A DNA stretch of 64,000 bases from Cylindrospermum sp. FACHB-282 (GTDB lineage: Bacteria > Cyanobacteriota > Cyanobacteriia > Cyanobacteriales > Nostocaceae): NCBI RefSeq assembly GCF_014697195.1, contig NZ_JACJRJ010000015.1:57700-121699 (forward strand). The letters are read 5' to 3'. Positions 1 through 10,774 of the stretch are shown here, in pieces (the stretch's first letter is position 1; each line of letters opens with the position of its first letter). The position numbers and the translations under genes were made by a program. The notes beneath the pieces were generated by a model. That model did no database searches. It saw nothing but the letters and a program-made list of their open reading frames with translations, and was not told where the DNA came from.

Positions 1-1
1 C

Positions 2-862
2 CAGGCATTAAATGACCTTCAAGAATCTCAACTCCAGCTGATACAGAAGGAAAAAATGTCTGCTTTGGGCAATCTTGTAGCTGGAGTAGCACACGAAATC
101 AACAATCCCGTTGGGTTTATTGCTGGTAATTTACAACCTGCGACGAACTATATACAGGATTTATTTCGCATCATCGACCTCTATCAAAAGTACTATCCTG
201 AGCCAGTTCCAGAAATTCACGAGGAAATCGCAGCCATTGATCTGGAATATATACGTACCGATTTGCCTAATTTGATAGCCTCCATGAAAGAGGGTGTTCA
301 GCGTATTCGCAATATCAGCACTAGTCTGCGAACCTTTTCGAGAGCAGATAGCGATCGCAAAACTTCCTGCAATATTCATGATGGCATCAACAGCACCCTG
401 ATGATTCTCAAACACCGCTTAAAGGCAACATCAGCCCGTCCGGATATTCAAGTATTCAGAAATTACAGCAATTTACCCCCAATAGAATGCTTCAGCGGAC
501 TACTAAATCAGGTATTTATGAATTTGCTAGCTAATGCGATTGATGCTTTAGAAGAATCCAATTCTGGGCGGAGTTTCCATGATATTCAGGCAAATCCTCA
601 TCAAATTAAAATTCAGACTGCTCTCACTGAAGATAAAAATCATGTCATGATTCGGATTCAAGATAATGGGGTGGGTATGTCAGATGAAACTCAGGAAAGA
701 ATCTTTAACAATTTATTCACCACCAAGCCCATAGGTCAAGGCACAGGGTTAGGATTATCAATTGCCCGGCAAATCATTGTCGAAAAACACAGGGGAACTC
801 TACAGGTAAAATCAATTCTGGGAAAGGGTTCGGAGTTTCTGATTACTATTCCTACCCATTAG
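2..862 (+). CDS. Sensor histidine kinase, C-terminal part (gene enters from the left edge)
   Basis: The reading frame is open from base 2, so the gene begins outside the window and the ATG at 56 is internal. The visible part starts in a coiled-coil-like stretch (Q/L/E-rich) and runs into an H-box with the phosphoacceptor His in GVAHEINNP, then an N-box (NLLANAIDAL), a G1 box (DNGVGM) and a G2 box (GTGLGLS). This is the dimerisation plus HATPase_c core of a cyanobacterial histidine kinase. The H-box type AHEINNP is common in hybrid or GAF/PAS kinases of these organisms. The sensory part and any partner regulator are not visible, so the signal is unknown. Confidence 0.9.
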   Translation, partial: QALNDLQESQLQLIQKEKMSALGNLVAGVAHEINNPVGFIAGNLQPATNYIQDLFRIIDLYQKYYPEPVPEIHEEIAAIDLEYIRTDLPNLIASMKEGVQRIRNISTSLRTFSRADSDRKTSCNIHDGINSTLMILKHRLKATSARPDIQVFRNYSNLPPIECFSGLLNQVFMNLLANAIDALEESNSGRSFHDIQANPHQIKIQTALTEDKNHVMIRIQDNGVGMSDETQERIFNNLFTTKPIGQGTGLGLSIARQIIVEKHRGTLQVKSILGKGSEFLITIPTH

Positions 863-888
863 AACACCAAGCATCAACTTCTTTATTA

Positions 889-996
889 TTTTAACTTTTA
901 ACTTTTAATTTTTAATTTTTAACTTTTAACTTTTAATGGGTAATTGGGCATGGGGCAGAGGAGAAGTACTTTCCCCATTACCCATTACCCATTACC
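889..996. repeat. Short tandem heptamer repeats with an inverted repeat
   Basis: A run of TTTTAAC/TTTTTAA heptamer-like units is followed by AATGGGTAAT (935-944), which is inverted at 977-986 as ATTACCCATT. The run separates two convergent genes, the kinase and ndhB. Such short tandemly repeated units are typical of heterocystous cyanobacteria. The inverted repeat could fold as a transcript end, but it has no clean T-tract. Confidence 0.6.
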
Positions 997-999
997 AAC

Positions 1000-2562
1000 C
1001 TACAAAGCTTCTGGTTGCTCAGTGGTAATTATGCTTGCCTGAGTGTTGACAATTATTGCTGCTTGCAACATGGGAGTATTAGCAACTGAATTGTTTGCTA
1101 AGGTAAACAGCGGATTTGACAAAATCCCTGCTATCGTAGTGGCGATTAAAGTCACTATCAACCCTACCTGCAAAGGTCTAAATCCTGGCAAATTCCAACG
1201 TATTTCTGGATAATTTTTGACTACGTCGGACATTTCTTGAGGTTCTTTGACTACCATCATCTTAACTACGCGAATGTAGTAGTAGATGGAGACGACGCTG
1301 GTAACTAGTCCCAGCAAAACTAACCAGTAAAGACCGGCTTGCCAACCGGCCCAAAACAAGTAAATCTTCCCGAAAAACCCAGCTAGTGGGGGAATTCCAC
1401 CCAAGGAAAGCAGGGAGATACTCAACGCCAATGTTAGGAGTGGATCTTTTTGATACAAACCAGAGTATTCGGCTATCTGGTCGGTTCCTGTCCGCAGGGA
1501 GAACAGAATGATGCAGGTAAAGCCGCACAGGTTCATGAACAGATAGACCAGCAGGTAAAATAGCATACTGGAATATCCAGCGTTAGTACCAGCAATCAAG
1601 CCAATCATCACAAACCCAGCTTGGGCAATGGATGAATAAGCTAGCATCCGTTTCATGCTGGTTTGTGCTAGGGCAACTACGTTACCCAACACCATACTCA
1701 GAACGGCGAGGGCCGTGAAGACAAATTTCCATTCCTCAGCGACGAGGGGGAAGGCTGTTGTCAGTAAGCGGATAGCTAGGGCAAACCCAGCTGCTTTGGA
1801 ACCGACAGATAAAAAGGCGATTACTGGGGTGGGAGCACCTTCGTAAACGTCTGGTGTCCACTGGTGGAAAGGTGCGGCGGAGATTTTGAAGCCAATACCG
1901 GCAATTACGAAAACCAGGGCAATTACCAAACCTAATGATTGACCAACTTTAGCTGTGGCAATACCGTTGGCGATCGCATTTAATTCCGTTTGTCCACCGG
2001 ATAGACCATATAGTAGCGATACACCGTATAAAAATACGGCTGTGCTGGAAGCTCCAATTAACAGGTATTTCAGCGCCGCTTCGTTAGAGCGTGGGTCACG
2101 CTTAGTATAACCTGTCAATAAATAAGAGGAAATACTCAGGGTTTCTAGTGAGATGAAAATCATCACCAACTCATTAGCCCCGGAGAGAAACATCCCTCCT
2201 AAGGTAGCAGTTAGCAAAATCGCGATGAATTCTGCTAAAGCGGTGCCACTCTGCTCAATGTAGCGAATTGACATCAGGATTGTGGTAACAGCAGACAAAG
2301 CAATGATCCCGCGAAAGACAATGCTGAGGTCGTCACCATTAAAGGCACCACTAAAAGAAATGGGATTGGTAGCATCCCATTGGAAATATAGGGCGACAAT
2401 CGAAGCTAGTAAACCTGCGATCGCTAGATATCCAATCCAGCGTGCGGATGTGCGCCCCAAAATCAAATCAACAATCAAAACCCCTAAGAGGGTGATAATT
2501 ACAATCCCCTCTGGTAAAATCGTTCCAGCATTTAACTGGGATGCAAGATTAGCAAAATCCAT
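1000..2562 (-). CDS. ndhB: NAD(P)H-quinone oxidoreductase subunit 2 (NdhB)
   Basis: Membrane subunit of the cyanobacterial NDH-1 complex in the thylakoid membrane. The complex moves electrons from reduced ferredoxin to plastoquinone in respiration and cyclic electron flow, and NdhB belongs to the antiporter-like proton-pumping subunits. The 520-residue product is almost entirely hydrophobic helices, about 14 segments. It has the family hallmarks: the [12 protein letters not shown] segment, conserved KYLLIGA, and [14 protein letters not shown] in the loop before the middle helices. Length fits NdhB (about 515-525 residues). It stands alone on the minus strand, convergent with the upstream kinase. 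Confidence 0.97.
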   Translation of the reverse strand: MDFANLASQLNAGTILPEGIVIITLLGVLIVDLILGRTSARWIGYLAIAGLLASIVALYFQWDATNPISFSGAFNGDDLSIVFRGIIALSAVTTILMSIRYIEQSGTALAEFIAILLTATLGGMFLSGANELVMIFISLETLSISSYLLTGYTKRDPRSNEAALKYLLIGASSTAVFLYGVSLLYGLSGGQTELNAIANGIATAKVGQSLGLVIALVFVIAGIGFKISAAPFHQWTPDVYEGAPTPVIAFLSVGSKAAGFALAIRLLTTAFPLVAEEWKFVFTALAVLSMVLGNVVALAQTSMKRMLAYSSIAQAGFVMIGLIAGTNAGYSSMLFYLLVYLFMNLCGFTCIILFSLRTGTDQIAEYSGLYQKDPLLTLALSISLLSLGGIPPLAGFFGKIYLFWAGWQAGLYWLVLLGLVTSVVSIYYYIRVVKMMVVKEPQEMSDVVKNYPEIRWNLPGFRPLQVGLIVTLIATTIAGILSNPLFTLANNSVANTPMLQAAIIVNTQASIITTEQPEAL

Positions 2563-2699
2563 GAGATGTATAGGTTTTGGCGATCAGAAGTTAAGGCTAA
2601 CTCTGTTTATTCTATCTATTGTTCTTCACCAAAATTGCATTCATCTATCAGTCTTAAAAATTAAGATGTGGAAAAGACTAATTTTCATCCAGCTTCTAG

Positions 2700-2835
2700 G
2701 GACAACAAAGCCCTGAGGAATGGGGTGCTGATGTCCGGTATCTTCCGCTGCTGCCAAAGTTAAGTCAGGTATCTTTTGTCCTTCAATTTATGGCACAGGC
2801 AGTAGAATGACATCACCTTGACGAATTAGTTCCAT
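2700..2835 (-). pseudogene. Remnant of a small RQGDV-type hypothetical protein
   Basis: On the minus strand an ATG at 2835 opens MELIRQGDVILLPVP, then a TAA stop (2788-2790). The same frame continues with IEGQKIPDLTLAAAEDTGHQHPI. Family members that I recall combine an RQGDV start with a GEVTGHxH motif, so the pieces read as one protein broken by a nonsense mutation. The His-containing motif is already degraded (EDTGHQHP). Function of the family is unknown. The 3' end of the remnant is not clearly defined. Confidence 0.45.
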
Positions 2836-2980
2836 AGTTTGGTCTCTACGGGATGGGTATAAACCCTACTTCGCTTTTACTCTCAAGTTTGATTTAATTT
2901 TGGCACAACCTCTATGGGTTCAGGTAAGAGAGGGAGTGGCAAATGGGGAAAGTGAGGTAATCTATAATTTATAAATTTGA

Positions 2981-3175
2981 ATTTCTCCTATCCCCCAGTC
3001 CTCAACGACAGAAGGTATCACAGTATTACACTTCAGGGGTATTTTGAAAACTGTATTCGCCAATTATGCGCTAGATAAGTTAAAGATTGAAATAGCTGGC
3101 ATTCCACACCCGGCGTTTACTTCCCCAGACATCTGGGAAGAACTGCGCCTGGAGTTGAGCGGATTTTCGCCCTAA
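2981..3175 (+). pseudogene. Possible C-terminal remnant of an unidentified protein
   Basis: A 64-codon open frame without a usable ATG ends in a charged, amphipathic sequence (IPHPAFTSPDIWEELRLELSG, then FSP and a TAA stop) that looks like real protein rather than random reading. No start or domain is recognised. It lies in the 734-base gap between ndhB and topA together with the RQGDV remnant, so it may be another decayed gene. This could equally be chance. Confidence 0.25.
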
Positions 3176-3296
3176 CGGGCAGTTTGTGTGAGGATTAAAT
3201 CACCGCCCTCAGGGTGACGTTTTATCTTGACATTTCGCTGAAATTATCTCAATTTGACTGTTTAGCTTTGCAGCTATTCTTTTTTTTGAAATTTCC

Positions 3297-5960
3297 ATGT
3301 CAACCCTCGTCATCGTCGAATCTCCGACCAAAGCTCGTACCATTCGCAACTACCTACCAAAAGACTATCGGGTAGAAGCGTCTATGGGTCATGTGCGTGA
3401 TTTACCCCAGTCAGCAAGCGAAATTCCCGCTGCTGTCAAAGGGGAAACATGGGCGCAGCTCGGGGTAAATATAGACGCCGACTTTGAACCGGTGTATGTA
3501 GTCCCCAAGGATAAAAAGAAAATTGTCACCCAACTCAAAGAGGCTCTAAAAGATGTCGATGAATTAATCCTGGCAACTGACGAAGACCGGGAAGGTGAAA
3601 GCATTAGTTGGCATTTATACCAATTGCTCAAGCCAAAAGTACCGACTAAGCGGATGGTGTTTCACGAAATTACCCAAGAAGCCATCAAAAAAGCTTTGAA
3701 AAACTGCCGCACTATTGATGAAAAGTTGGTTCGTGCCCAAGAAACCCGGCGGATTTTAGATCGATTGGTAGGATACACCCTATCTCCCCTGCTATGGAAA
3801 AAAATCGCCTGGGGATTATCCGCTGGGCGGGTGCAATCTGTAGCGGTGCGGCTTTTAGTCACCAAAGAACGCCAACGCCGTGCTTTCCATGAAGGTACAT
3901 ACTGGGATTTAAAAGCTAGCTTGGTGCAGGAAAAAACCCCCTTTAGCGCCCAGTTGGTCAACTTGGGAGGAACCAAAATCGCGACCGGCAGCGATTTCGA
4001 CCCCGCGACGGGAAAAATTACCGCTGGGCGCAATGTCGTGTTATTGACAGAGCAACAAGCAGTCGCTCTCAAAGAACGTCTAACGGGGAAAACCTGGAAT
4101 GTAGCGGACATCGAAGAACGCCCAGTAACGCGCAAACCTGCGCCACCCTTTACAACTTCGACCCTGCAACAAGAATCTAACCGCAAGTTGCGCCTCTCGG
4201 CACGAGACACGATGCGTATTGCCCAGAAGTTGTATGAGCAAGGGTATATTACCTATATGCGTACAGATTCGGTGCATTTGTCAGAGCAGGCGATCGCCGC
4301 AGCCCGTAACTGTGTAGAACAACTTTACGGCAAACCTTACCTCAGCCCCCAACCAAGGCAATACACAACCAAATCTAAAGGCGCACAAGAAGCCCACGAA
4401 GCCATTCGCCCAGCAGGTAGCAGCTTCCGCACTCCCCAAGAAACTGGTTTAGGCGGTCGGGAACTTGCCTTATACGACTTAATTTGGAAGCGCACCGTCG
4501 CTAGCCAAATGGCGGACTCTCGGCAAACACAAATCACTGTACAGCTACAAGTTGAAGACGCGGGTTTTCGTTCTTCTGGCAAACGCATTGATTTTCCCGG
4601 TTTTTTACGGGCATACGTCGAAGGTTCCGACGATCCTGAAGCAGCACTGGAAGACCAAGAAGTAATTTTGCCGCCGCTGAAAGTTGGGGATCATCCCAAG
4701 TGTAATGACTTGGAAGCCGTTGGTCACGAAACCCAACCCCCAGCCAGGTACACCGAAGCCACTCTCGTCAAAACCCTAGAAAGTGAAGGCATTGGCCGTC
4801 CCAGTACCTACGCCAGCATCATCGGCACCATCATCGACAAGGGTTATGCCCAATTGGTGAGTAATGCCCTCATCCCCACTTTCACCGCCTTCGCCGTTAC
4901 CGACCTGCTGGAAAAATATTTCCCCGATATTGTTGATCCCAGCTTTACCTCCAAGATGGAGCAAACTCTCGATGACATCGCTGATGGCGAAGTTGAGTGG
5001 TTACCCTACTTGCGGAATTTCTATTTGGGAGAGAAAGGTCTAGAAACCCTGGTTAAGGAACAGGAAAGCCAAATTGATGCAACTCTTGCCAGAACAGTAG
5101 CACTGGAAAACTTAGATGCTAAAGTCCGTATTGGTAAATATGGGCCCTACATCGAAGTCGAAAATGGTGACGGTGTTGTTACCGCTTCCATTCCCAAAGA
5201 CCTGACACCAGCTGACCTCGATCCCAAACAGGTAGAAGTAATACTGCGGCAAAAAACCAGTGGGCCTGACCAAGTTGGTCGCCATCCCGAAACCGGTGAA
5301 CCGATTTATGTAAAAATCGGTACTTATGGGCCCTATGTCCAGTTAGGTGACAAGACCGACGAAAATCCCAAACCCAAACAAGCTTCTCTACCCAAAGGTG
5401 TCACACCAGAAAATGTCACCCTGGATTTGGCTGTTGGTCTTTTGGCACTACCACGAACATTGGGAGTTCATCCAGTAACCAGTGGCAAAATTCAAGCCAG
5501 TTTAGGACGCTTTGGCCCTTATGTCGTTCATGACCAGGGTAAGGAAGGGAAAGACTATCGCTCATTGAAAGCTGTTGACAATGTATTGACAATTTCTCTA
5601 GAACGTGCATTAGAGTTGTTGTCTGAACCGAAAAAGGGACGCACCTCTACAAATAGCAAGTCAAAGGCTGCCTTACGGGAATTGGGTACCCATCCTGAGG
5701 AGGGGTCACCAATAAACATCTATGATGGGCCCTATGGACCTTACATTAAGCATGGCAAAACTAATGTGAGCATTCCAGAAGGTCAAAAGGTGGAAGATGT
5801 AACCCTGTCTACAGCGCTGACATTGCTGGAAGCTAAAGCCTCAACCGCCAAATCTCCGCGCAAGACCAATGGTAAATCAACGACTTCTAAATCTAAGTCG
5901 TCAACTACTAAGTCTTCCACTAAGTCGCCAACGACCAGCACGAAAAAAAAAGATACGTAA
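3297..5960 (+). CDS. topA: DNA topoisomerase I (type IA)
   Basis: Relaxes negative supercoils by a transient 5'-phosphotyrosine single-strand break. The N-terminal Toprim domain starts with [13 protein letters not shown] and carries the acidic DEDREGE motif. The catalytic tyrosine is Tyr320 in YITYMRTDS. After the core (to about residue 580) come several repeats built on G-x-Y/F-GPY (near residues 615, 677, 742 and 809). These are the C-terminal topoisomerase repeats that replace the four-Cys zinc fingers of E. coli TopA. The protein ends in a Lys/Ser/Thr-rich basic tail. Its 887 residues fit cyanobacterial TopA. Monocistronic, as far as the flanks show. Confidence 0.97.
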   Translation: MSTLVIVESPTKARTIRNYLPKDYRVEASMGHVRDLPQSASEIPAAVKGETWAQLGVNIDADFEPVYVVPKDKKKIVTQLKEALKDVDELILATDEDREGESISWHLYQLLKPKVPTKRMVFHEITQEAIKKALKNCRTIDEKLVRAQETRRILDRLVGYTLSPLLWKKIAWGLSAGRVQSVAVRLLVTKERQRRAFHEGTYWDLKASLVQEKTPFSAQLVNLGGTKIATGSDFDPATGKITAGRNVVLLTEQQAVALKERLTGKTWNVADIEERPVTRKPAPPFTTSTLQQESNRKLRLSARDTMRIAQKLYEQGYITYMRTDSVHLSEQAIAAARNCVEQLYGKPYLSPQPRQYTTKSKGAQEAHEAIRPAGSSFRTPQETGLGGRELALYDLIWKRTVASQMADSRQTQITVQLQVEDAGFRSSGKRIDFPGFLRAYVEGSDDPEAALEDQEVILPPLKVGDHPKCNDLEAVGHETQPPARYTEATLVKTLESEGIGRPSTYASIIGTIIDKGYAQLVSNALIPTFTAFAVTDLLEKYFPDIVDPSFTSKMEQTLDDIADGEVEWLPYLRNFYLGEKGLETLVKEQESQIDATLARTVALENLDAKVRIGKYGPYIEVENGDGVVTASIPKDLTPADLDPKQVEVILRQKTSGPDQVGRHPETGEPIYVKIGTYGPYVQLGDKTDENPKPKQASLPKGVTPENVTLDLAVGLLALPRTLGVHPVTSGKIQASLGRFGPYVVHDQGKEGKDYRSLKAVDNVLTISLERALELLSEPKKGRTSTNSKSKAALRELGTHPEEGSPINIYDGPYGPYIKHGKTNVSIPEGQKVEDVTLSTALTLLEAKASTAKSPRKTNGKSTTSKSKSSTTKSSTKSPTTSTKKKDT

Positions 5961-6015
5961 GGCCAGTTAATGTCAACCGTCAAGAGTCGAAAGTCCATCA
6001 TCAGCGAGTTTTTTG

Positions 6016-6052
6016 ACTCTTGACCAATGACTAATGACTAATGACTAACTGG
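6016..6052. repeat. Heptamer tandem repeat (AATGACT type)
   Basis: Consecutive copies of a 7-base unit close to AATGACT/AATGACC lie shortly after topA. The same style of repeat appears near 24,230-24,255 (GTCATTG/GTCAATG units). This is a typical short tandem repeat of heterocystous cyanobacteria and has no visible coding content. Confidence 0.55.
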
Positions 6053-6235
6053 TAGGTTGCTAATGTGATACTCTTATAGGTAAGGGAGAACACAAGACCA
6101 AATTTTAAAAGTGGTTCATGCCCCAAAAAAGGCAGTGTGTCAACGCCTTTCTTCAGCCAAAGGTGCAAAAATACCCAGTTTCTGCCAAGAGAGTTAATCA
6201 AAAATTGAGGTAGTATCTCAGGAGCGGTCAGTTCA

Positions 6236-6373
6236 ATGGACTATATAGAAAAGGTACTGGAAAAGCTTAAGGAATTAGCACGCAAGCTAATTGAAGCCTT
6301 ACTGGGGCCAGAGGTTGAGCCGGAACCGGAACTGATTCCGATTCCTGTAAACGATCGCTCGCGCCGTCGCTAA
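6236..6373 (+). CDS. Small acidic/basic cyanobacterial protein, 45 residues
   Basis: An ATG 6-10 bases after a GGAG-type ribosome site starts a 45-residue ORF that stops 10 bases before aroQ. The N-terminal half is an amphipathic helix rich in Lys/Glu/Leu ([19 protein letters not shown]). It is followed by a Pro/Glu linker and an Arg-rich end (RSRRR). Good codon structure, its ribosome site and close coupling to aroQ support a real gene. I know of no function. It has no membrane segment; the helix could bind a partner or a membrane surface. Confidence 0.6.
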   Translation: MDYIEKVLEKLKELARKLIEALLGPEVEPEPELIPIPVNDRSRRR

Positions 6374-6383
6374 GATTCTCAAG

Positions 6384-6860
6384 ATGCTGGAGTTGACGTT
6401 GCCACCAATAAGTATTCTAGTACTGCATGGGCCCAACCTAAATTTGCTAGGACAGCGCGAACCAGGAATTTATGGTTCCTTGACCTTGCCGGAAATTAAC
6501 CGCCTTTTAGCAGCAGCAGCAATCAAGTTACAGGCGAAGGTTATTCCTGTGCAGTCAAATCATGAAGGAATTTTAGTAGATAGTATTCATGAGGCATTAG
6601 GGCAATATCAGGGAATTTTAATCAATGCGGGGGCATATACCCATACAAGTGTGGCATTAAGAGATGCGATCGCTGCTGTGAATTTGCCTACAGTAGAAGT
6701 CCACCTAAGTAACATCTACCGCCGAGAAGATTTCCGCCATCATTCTTTCATCGCCCCGGTAGCCATTGGCCAAATTAGTGGCTTTGGTGTCCAAAGCTAT
6801 TTGTTGGGCTTACAAGCTTTAGTTGATTATCTCAGAAAAGATGAAAGAGCAAGTACCTAG
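6384..6860 (+). CDS. aroQ: 3-dehydroquinate dehydratase, type II
   Basis: Converts 3-dehydroquinate to 3-dehydroshikimate in the shikimate pathway for aromatic amino acids and quinones. The 158-residue protein has the type II signature [10 protein letters not shown] with the catalytic Tyr in PGIYG, the NAGAYTHTS substrate loop, and [10 protein letters not shown] with the conserved His/Arg. The length is slightly above the usual 145-150 residues because of a short N-terminal extension; the internal start at residue 2 or later is not favoured by any other ATG. It is probably co-transcribed with the 45-residue ORF. Confidence 0.95.
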   Translation: MLELTLPPISILVLHGPNLNLLGQREPGIYGSLTLPEINRLLAAAAIKLQAKVIPVQSNHEGILVDSIHEALGQYQGILINAGAYTHTSVALRDAIAAVNLPTVEVHLSNIYRREDFRHHSFIAPVAIGQISGFGVQSYLLGLQALVDYLRKDERAST

Positions 6861-6974
6861 GTAAGCATAAATTAACATAGAGGTAACATAGAGGCTGGTT
6901 ATGACTTTCAGTGATCAGCCAATTTTAGATTTTGGCTGAAATTCTTCAATCTAAAATCTAAAATCCTAAATTTT

Positions 6975-7886
6975 ATGCGCTACTCTCTCGTAAGTCGGTT
7001 TAGAGGCACAATACTTGGAGCATTCCTAGGGGAAAGTTTAGCCAAGGTTGGTGAAAAACAGATCCCTTGTCCCTGTAGTATTGGCACAAGGGTGATTCTG
7101 AGTACTGAAAGTTTAATTAAATTTGGCTGTTTAGATTTAGATGATTGGTTAAAGCGTCAGCAACAAGCAACCCTTGATTTGCAAGTAACTGATGTCTCTT
7201 CGGCACAAATAATTTTCGCCACCTTACCAGTGGCACTTTTTTATCACGAAAATAAGATTAAACTACGGGAAAACTTGCTGCAAGCAGCGCCAATCTGGGA
7301 AAATGACCCATTGGTTAGGGATGCAACACTAGCAGTAGGATATGCTCTAGCTCAATCCCTCACCGAAAAACTTGACCAACTCCACCTCATCCCCCAGATA
7401 ATTTCGTTTCTCGGAAACACATCAACTTCTATACCACAACAACTATTAATTGTCAATACTTTGTTAAATGAGAGGGCTGGCTTAGAAAGGGCCCAAGCCG
7501 AGTTAAGTCGGCAAGAAAAGCTGAGTAAGGTCATTGCGATCGCATTTTACTGTTTTCTGAGTACCTTAGAAGATTTCCGCCTGGCAGTTTTGCGGGCTAC
7601 TCACAACGACGATTCACAAGCCACAGGTGCAATAACTGGCGCTTTATCAGGGGCATATAACAGCACAGTAGGCATTCCCGCAAATTGGCAGATATGGCTA
7701 TCGCCTACAAATTCTTCCCAATATCAGAAACTGAGCAGCTTTTACCAGATGGTAGAATTAGCTGATGCACTCGCGGCTGTATGGTCAGGGGTGTATAATC
7801 TTGGCAAACAAGAAGGATCTACCACATCTTTTGATTCCGCAACCATTTCTGTGTTTGCAGCCCCTCGCGTCATCCGCTCACGTTAA
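6975..7886 (+). CDS. Degenerate ADP-ribosylglycohydrolase-like protein
   Basis: 303 residues. The N-terminus RFRGTILGAFLGESLA and the later motif NDDSQATGAITGALSGAYNS resemble the first helix and the metal-binding GGDTDTNAAIxGA motif of DraG/ADP-ribosylglycohydrolases. The first metal-binding motif (GDALG) is changed to ESLAK, and the second keeps only part of its acidic residues. The fold is therefore likely retained while hydrolase activity is doubtful. It precedes the 7TM-HD gene by 129 bases on the same strand. Substrate unknown. Confidence 0.6.
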   Translation: MRYSLVSRFRGTILGAFLGESLAKVGEKQIPCPCSIGTRVILSTESLIKFGCLDLDDWLKRQQQATLDLQVTDVSSAQIIFATLPVALFYHENKIKLRENLLQAAPIWENDPLVRDATLAVGYALAQSLTEKLDQLHLIPQIISFLGNTSTSIPQQLLIVNTLLNERAGLERAQAELSRQEKLSKVIAIAFYCFLSTLEDFRLAVLRATHNDDSQATGAITGALSGAYNSTVGIPANWQIWLSPTNSSQYQKLSSFYQMVELADALAAVWSGVYNLGKQEGSTTSFDSATISVFAAPRVIRSR

Positions 7887-8015
7887 GGCTATTTTCAATT
7901 TTCAACAATCGGATTAATCCAGGCAGCAGCTACTAAAACTAGTAATTTTTTATACTCAATTTTTCGGTTAATCCTTTTAACCAGATATCAAGGTAAGCAA
8001 CTACAGCCAGAGGTA

Positions 8016-10628
8016 ATGAAAACTCAGCAACTTTTGCAGTCCTTGACCCAACAATTAAGGCAATTGCGGCGATGGTACAAAGTTCTATGGCGTAAAGGTA
8101 AGTTGCTTGGGAATAGTACTAGCAGTAAAAGCTCCAGGCGGAAAAATCCATTGGCTGTCCTCAAGAATATACTTCTGTATTTATCAACAAATAGTCACAC
8201 AGGCGGACAGCGAAAACCAAAGCAACCATCCAGATCGGCTAACCCTAACAGTGGCATTAATGCAATTGTTTTCGGCTGGATCCATGAACAGCGTTCCTCA
8301 GTAATTTTAGTATTCGCCGTAGTATCTCTCACAGGGGTTATCGGGCATAAATCATATAATCAACCCCAGTTAAAAGTGGGGACTTTTGCGCCACAGACGG
8401 TTATAGCACCCTATACAGCTAGTATAGAAGACCACAAAGAAACAACAACCCAGCGCAAAGCCGTTAGCCAAAGTTCCATCCCCGTGCTGATGGTTGATGG
8501 GGAAATAAATGAACAAATCAGCCAAAAGTTGCAACGACTTCTGGATGATGGTAATGAAATTCGGGCCGCTGCTGGGCCTTTTCCTTTTTTTGACACTTTA
8601 GCTTTGTCCATCTCTAGCCAGCGTTATCTCCGCCCTTGTTCTCACTCAGAATGGCAAGAGATGCAAGTAGCTTTAGAAAATAGTAGAAAGCAAAAGTTAG
8701 GCTTTTCACTCCCAAAGCTGAAGAATCAAGAATCACAGGAGAATTTTTCCCAATCAGCACGGACTATGCCCCGCTACGCTAACAGTACTCAGAACAATCC
8801 CTTAACTCAAATAGTGGCGGAACTAGAAGCTTACCGGAACACGACTTCAGAACAAAGCTTGTCTTCAGTAATTGCCCAAATTTCTCAAGCCCGGAAACGA
8901 TACTCCCAAGCCATCGCCAAACTTATTCAGCTGGATACTGTCAGCCCAGAAACAGTTTATGAGTCAACTGTGTTCCTGGATTTATCAGATGAGGACTGGG
9001 GAAAAACAAAAACGGGAATCCACCAGAGTTTAGAGCGAATTCTTACCCAAGGCATCTCCTACGGACTACCGCCGAATATTTTACATGATGCCGTGAGCCT
9101 ACAGGTGCAGATGCTTGTACCCAGTGACGCCGAACCCTTGGCAGTCAAACTGTTGTTGGCTGTACTCAAGCCAAATTTGAAGCAAGATGAAGAGCAAACA
9201 AAACAACGGGCGCAACAGGCAGCTGCCGGGGTGCCAGCCGTAATCATCAAGGTGCGCCAAGGAGAGATAATTGTCAAAAAGGGTGAGAAAATTACATTCT
9301 GGAACTTTGCGGTGTTGGAGCATTATCACCTGATTCGCCGGGAGGTGAATTGGCTGGGGTTGCTAGGGTTGGCAGCCTTGATTACTTCAGCAATTGGTAT
9401 TTTTGTTTGGGTAGAACGACGAATTAACTGTCATTGGCGACAGCGCGATCGCCTGTTGGTATTGCTGCTGACTGTGAGTACCCCTGGGCTGTTAGCGATG
9501 GGTGTGCCATACACTACCTGGAGCGCCTTGGGCTTGTTGTTGGGTAGCTTCTACGGACCTACTTTGAGTTTGACAGTGGTGATGCTGCTGTTGCTGATAT
9601 TACCCTTTAGTCTGGAAATCGGGAAGATTTGGCTTTTGGCTGGTGCCGCTGGAGGCATCTTGAGCAGTTGTGTAGCCCAAAGGCTGCGATCGCGTGAGGA
9701 ATTAGCGCTATTGGGTGTTGCTATTGCCTTAACTCAAGGCGGTATTTATCTGCTTTTGAAGATGTTGATCGGTGAGGCATTTGGTTCAGCTTGGTATCTC
9801 GTCCTTCAAGAAGCGGTGTTCTTTGCCTTATCCGGTTTAGCTTGGAGTATTGTGGCTTTGGGCTTGAGTCCTTATCTGGAAAAACTTTTTGATTTAGTCA
9901 CGCCGATCCGATTAGCAGAATTGGCGAACCCCAATCGCGCCTTGTTAAAACGACTCGCTACTGAAACTCCGGGCACCTTTCAACATACCCTGTTTGTCGC
10001 TACTCTGGCTGAAGCTGCTGCCAAACAACTGGGATGTAATGTCGAACTGGTAAGGGCTGGGACACTATACCACGATATTGGTAAAATGCATGACCCCCAA
10101 GGCTTTATTGAAAATCAAATGGGGGGGCCGAATAAACATGAGACGGAGATTAATGACCCTTGGAAAAGTGCGGCAATTATCAAAAAGCACGTCACTGAAG
10201 GGTTGGTGATGGCACGTAAACACAGTTTACCAAAGGCGATTCAAGCTTTTATTCCCGAACATCAGGGAACGATGGCGATCGCCTATTTTTATCACCAAGC
10301 ACAGCAAATGGCTAAGGAAGACCCCAGTTTAAAAGTAGACAAGGCAGATTTTAGCTACGATGGCCCAATTCCCCAGTCGCGAGAAACAGGCATTGTCATG
10401 TTGGCTGATTCCTGTGAGGCAGCTTTGCGATCGCTCAAAGACGCCAGCAGTGAACAAGCTTTAACAATGCTGAACAATATTCTCCGGGCCCGATGGCAAG
10501 ATGGACAGCTGCTAGATTCTGGACTGACAAGGGACGAAATGTCAAAAATTGCTCAAATATTCGTAGATGTTTGGCAGCAATTTCATCACAAACGCATTGC
10601 TTATCCCAAGTTAACCGCTAGTAAGTAA
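8016..10628 (+). CDS. 7TM receptor-type HD-domain phosphodiesterase (PgpH-like)
   Basis: 870 residues. A basic cytoplasmic start is followed by a membrane helix near residues 93-110 and a long extracytoplasmic 7TMR-HDED-type domain. About seven membrane helices follow between residues 440 and 620, then a cytoplasmic HD domain. The HD domain shows QHTLFVATLAEAA, HDIGKMHDP at about residue 686, HVTEGLVMA and IPEHQGT, which are the metal ligands of the family. Homologues such as PgpH hydrolyse cyclic di-AMP. The role here is inferred as second-messenger turnover in response to an external signal. Confidence 0.88.
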   Translation: MKTQQLLQSLTQQLRQLRRWYKVLWRKGKLLGNSTSSKSSRRKNPLAVLKNILLYLSTNSHTGGQRKPKQPSRSANPNSGINAIVFGWIHEQRSSVILVFAVVSLTGVIGHKSYNQPQLKVGTFAPQTVIAPYTASIEDHKETTTQRKAVSQSSIPVLMVDGEINEQISQKLQRLLDDGNEIRAAAGPFPFFDTLALSISSQRYLRPCSHSEWQEMQVALENSRKQKLGFSLPKLKNQESQENFSQSARTMPRYANSTQNNPLTQIVAELEAYRNTTSEQSLSSVIAQISQARKRYSQAIAKLIQLDTVSPETVYESTVFLDLSDEDWGKTKTGIHQSLERILTQGISYGLPPNILHDAVSLQVQMLVPSDAEPLAVKLLLAVLKPNLKQDEEQTKQRAQQAAAGVPAVIIKVRQGEIIVKKGEKITFWNFAVLEHYHLIRREVNWLGLLGLAALITSAIGIFVWVERRINCHWRQRDRLLVLLLTVSTPGLLAMGVPYTTWSALGLLLGSFYGPTLSLTVVMLLLLILPFSLEIGKIWLLAGAAGGILSSCVAQRLRSREELALLGVAIALTQGGIYLLLKMLIGEAFGSAWYLVLQEAVFFALSGLAWSIVALGLSPYLEKLFDLVTPIRLAELANPNRALLKRLATETPGTFQHTLFVATLAEAAAKQLGCNVELVRAGTLYHDIGKMHDPQGFIENQMGGPNKHETEINDPWKSAAIIKKHVTEGLVMARKHSLPKAIQAFIPEHQGTMAIAYFYHQAQQMAKEDPSLKVDKADFSYDGPIPQSRETGIVMLADSCEAALRSLKDASSEQALTMLNNILRARWQDGQLLDSGLTRDEMSKIAQIFVDVWQQFHHKRIAYPKLTASK

Positions 10629-10774
10629 TAGGAAATTCAAAATTTAAAATTATCTATTTCACATTCGCTCACGAACATTATCTTAAGTGACCTTTTTTGA
10701 ATTCAAAATGCAAAATAGAGCCTACGGCTCCCGTAAGGGATACAAAATTCTGTTAGTCAGAATAAAAACAATAA

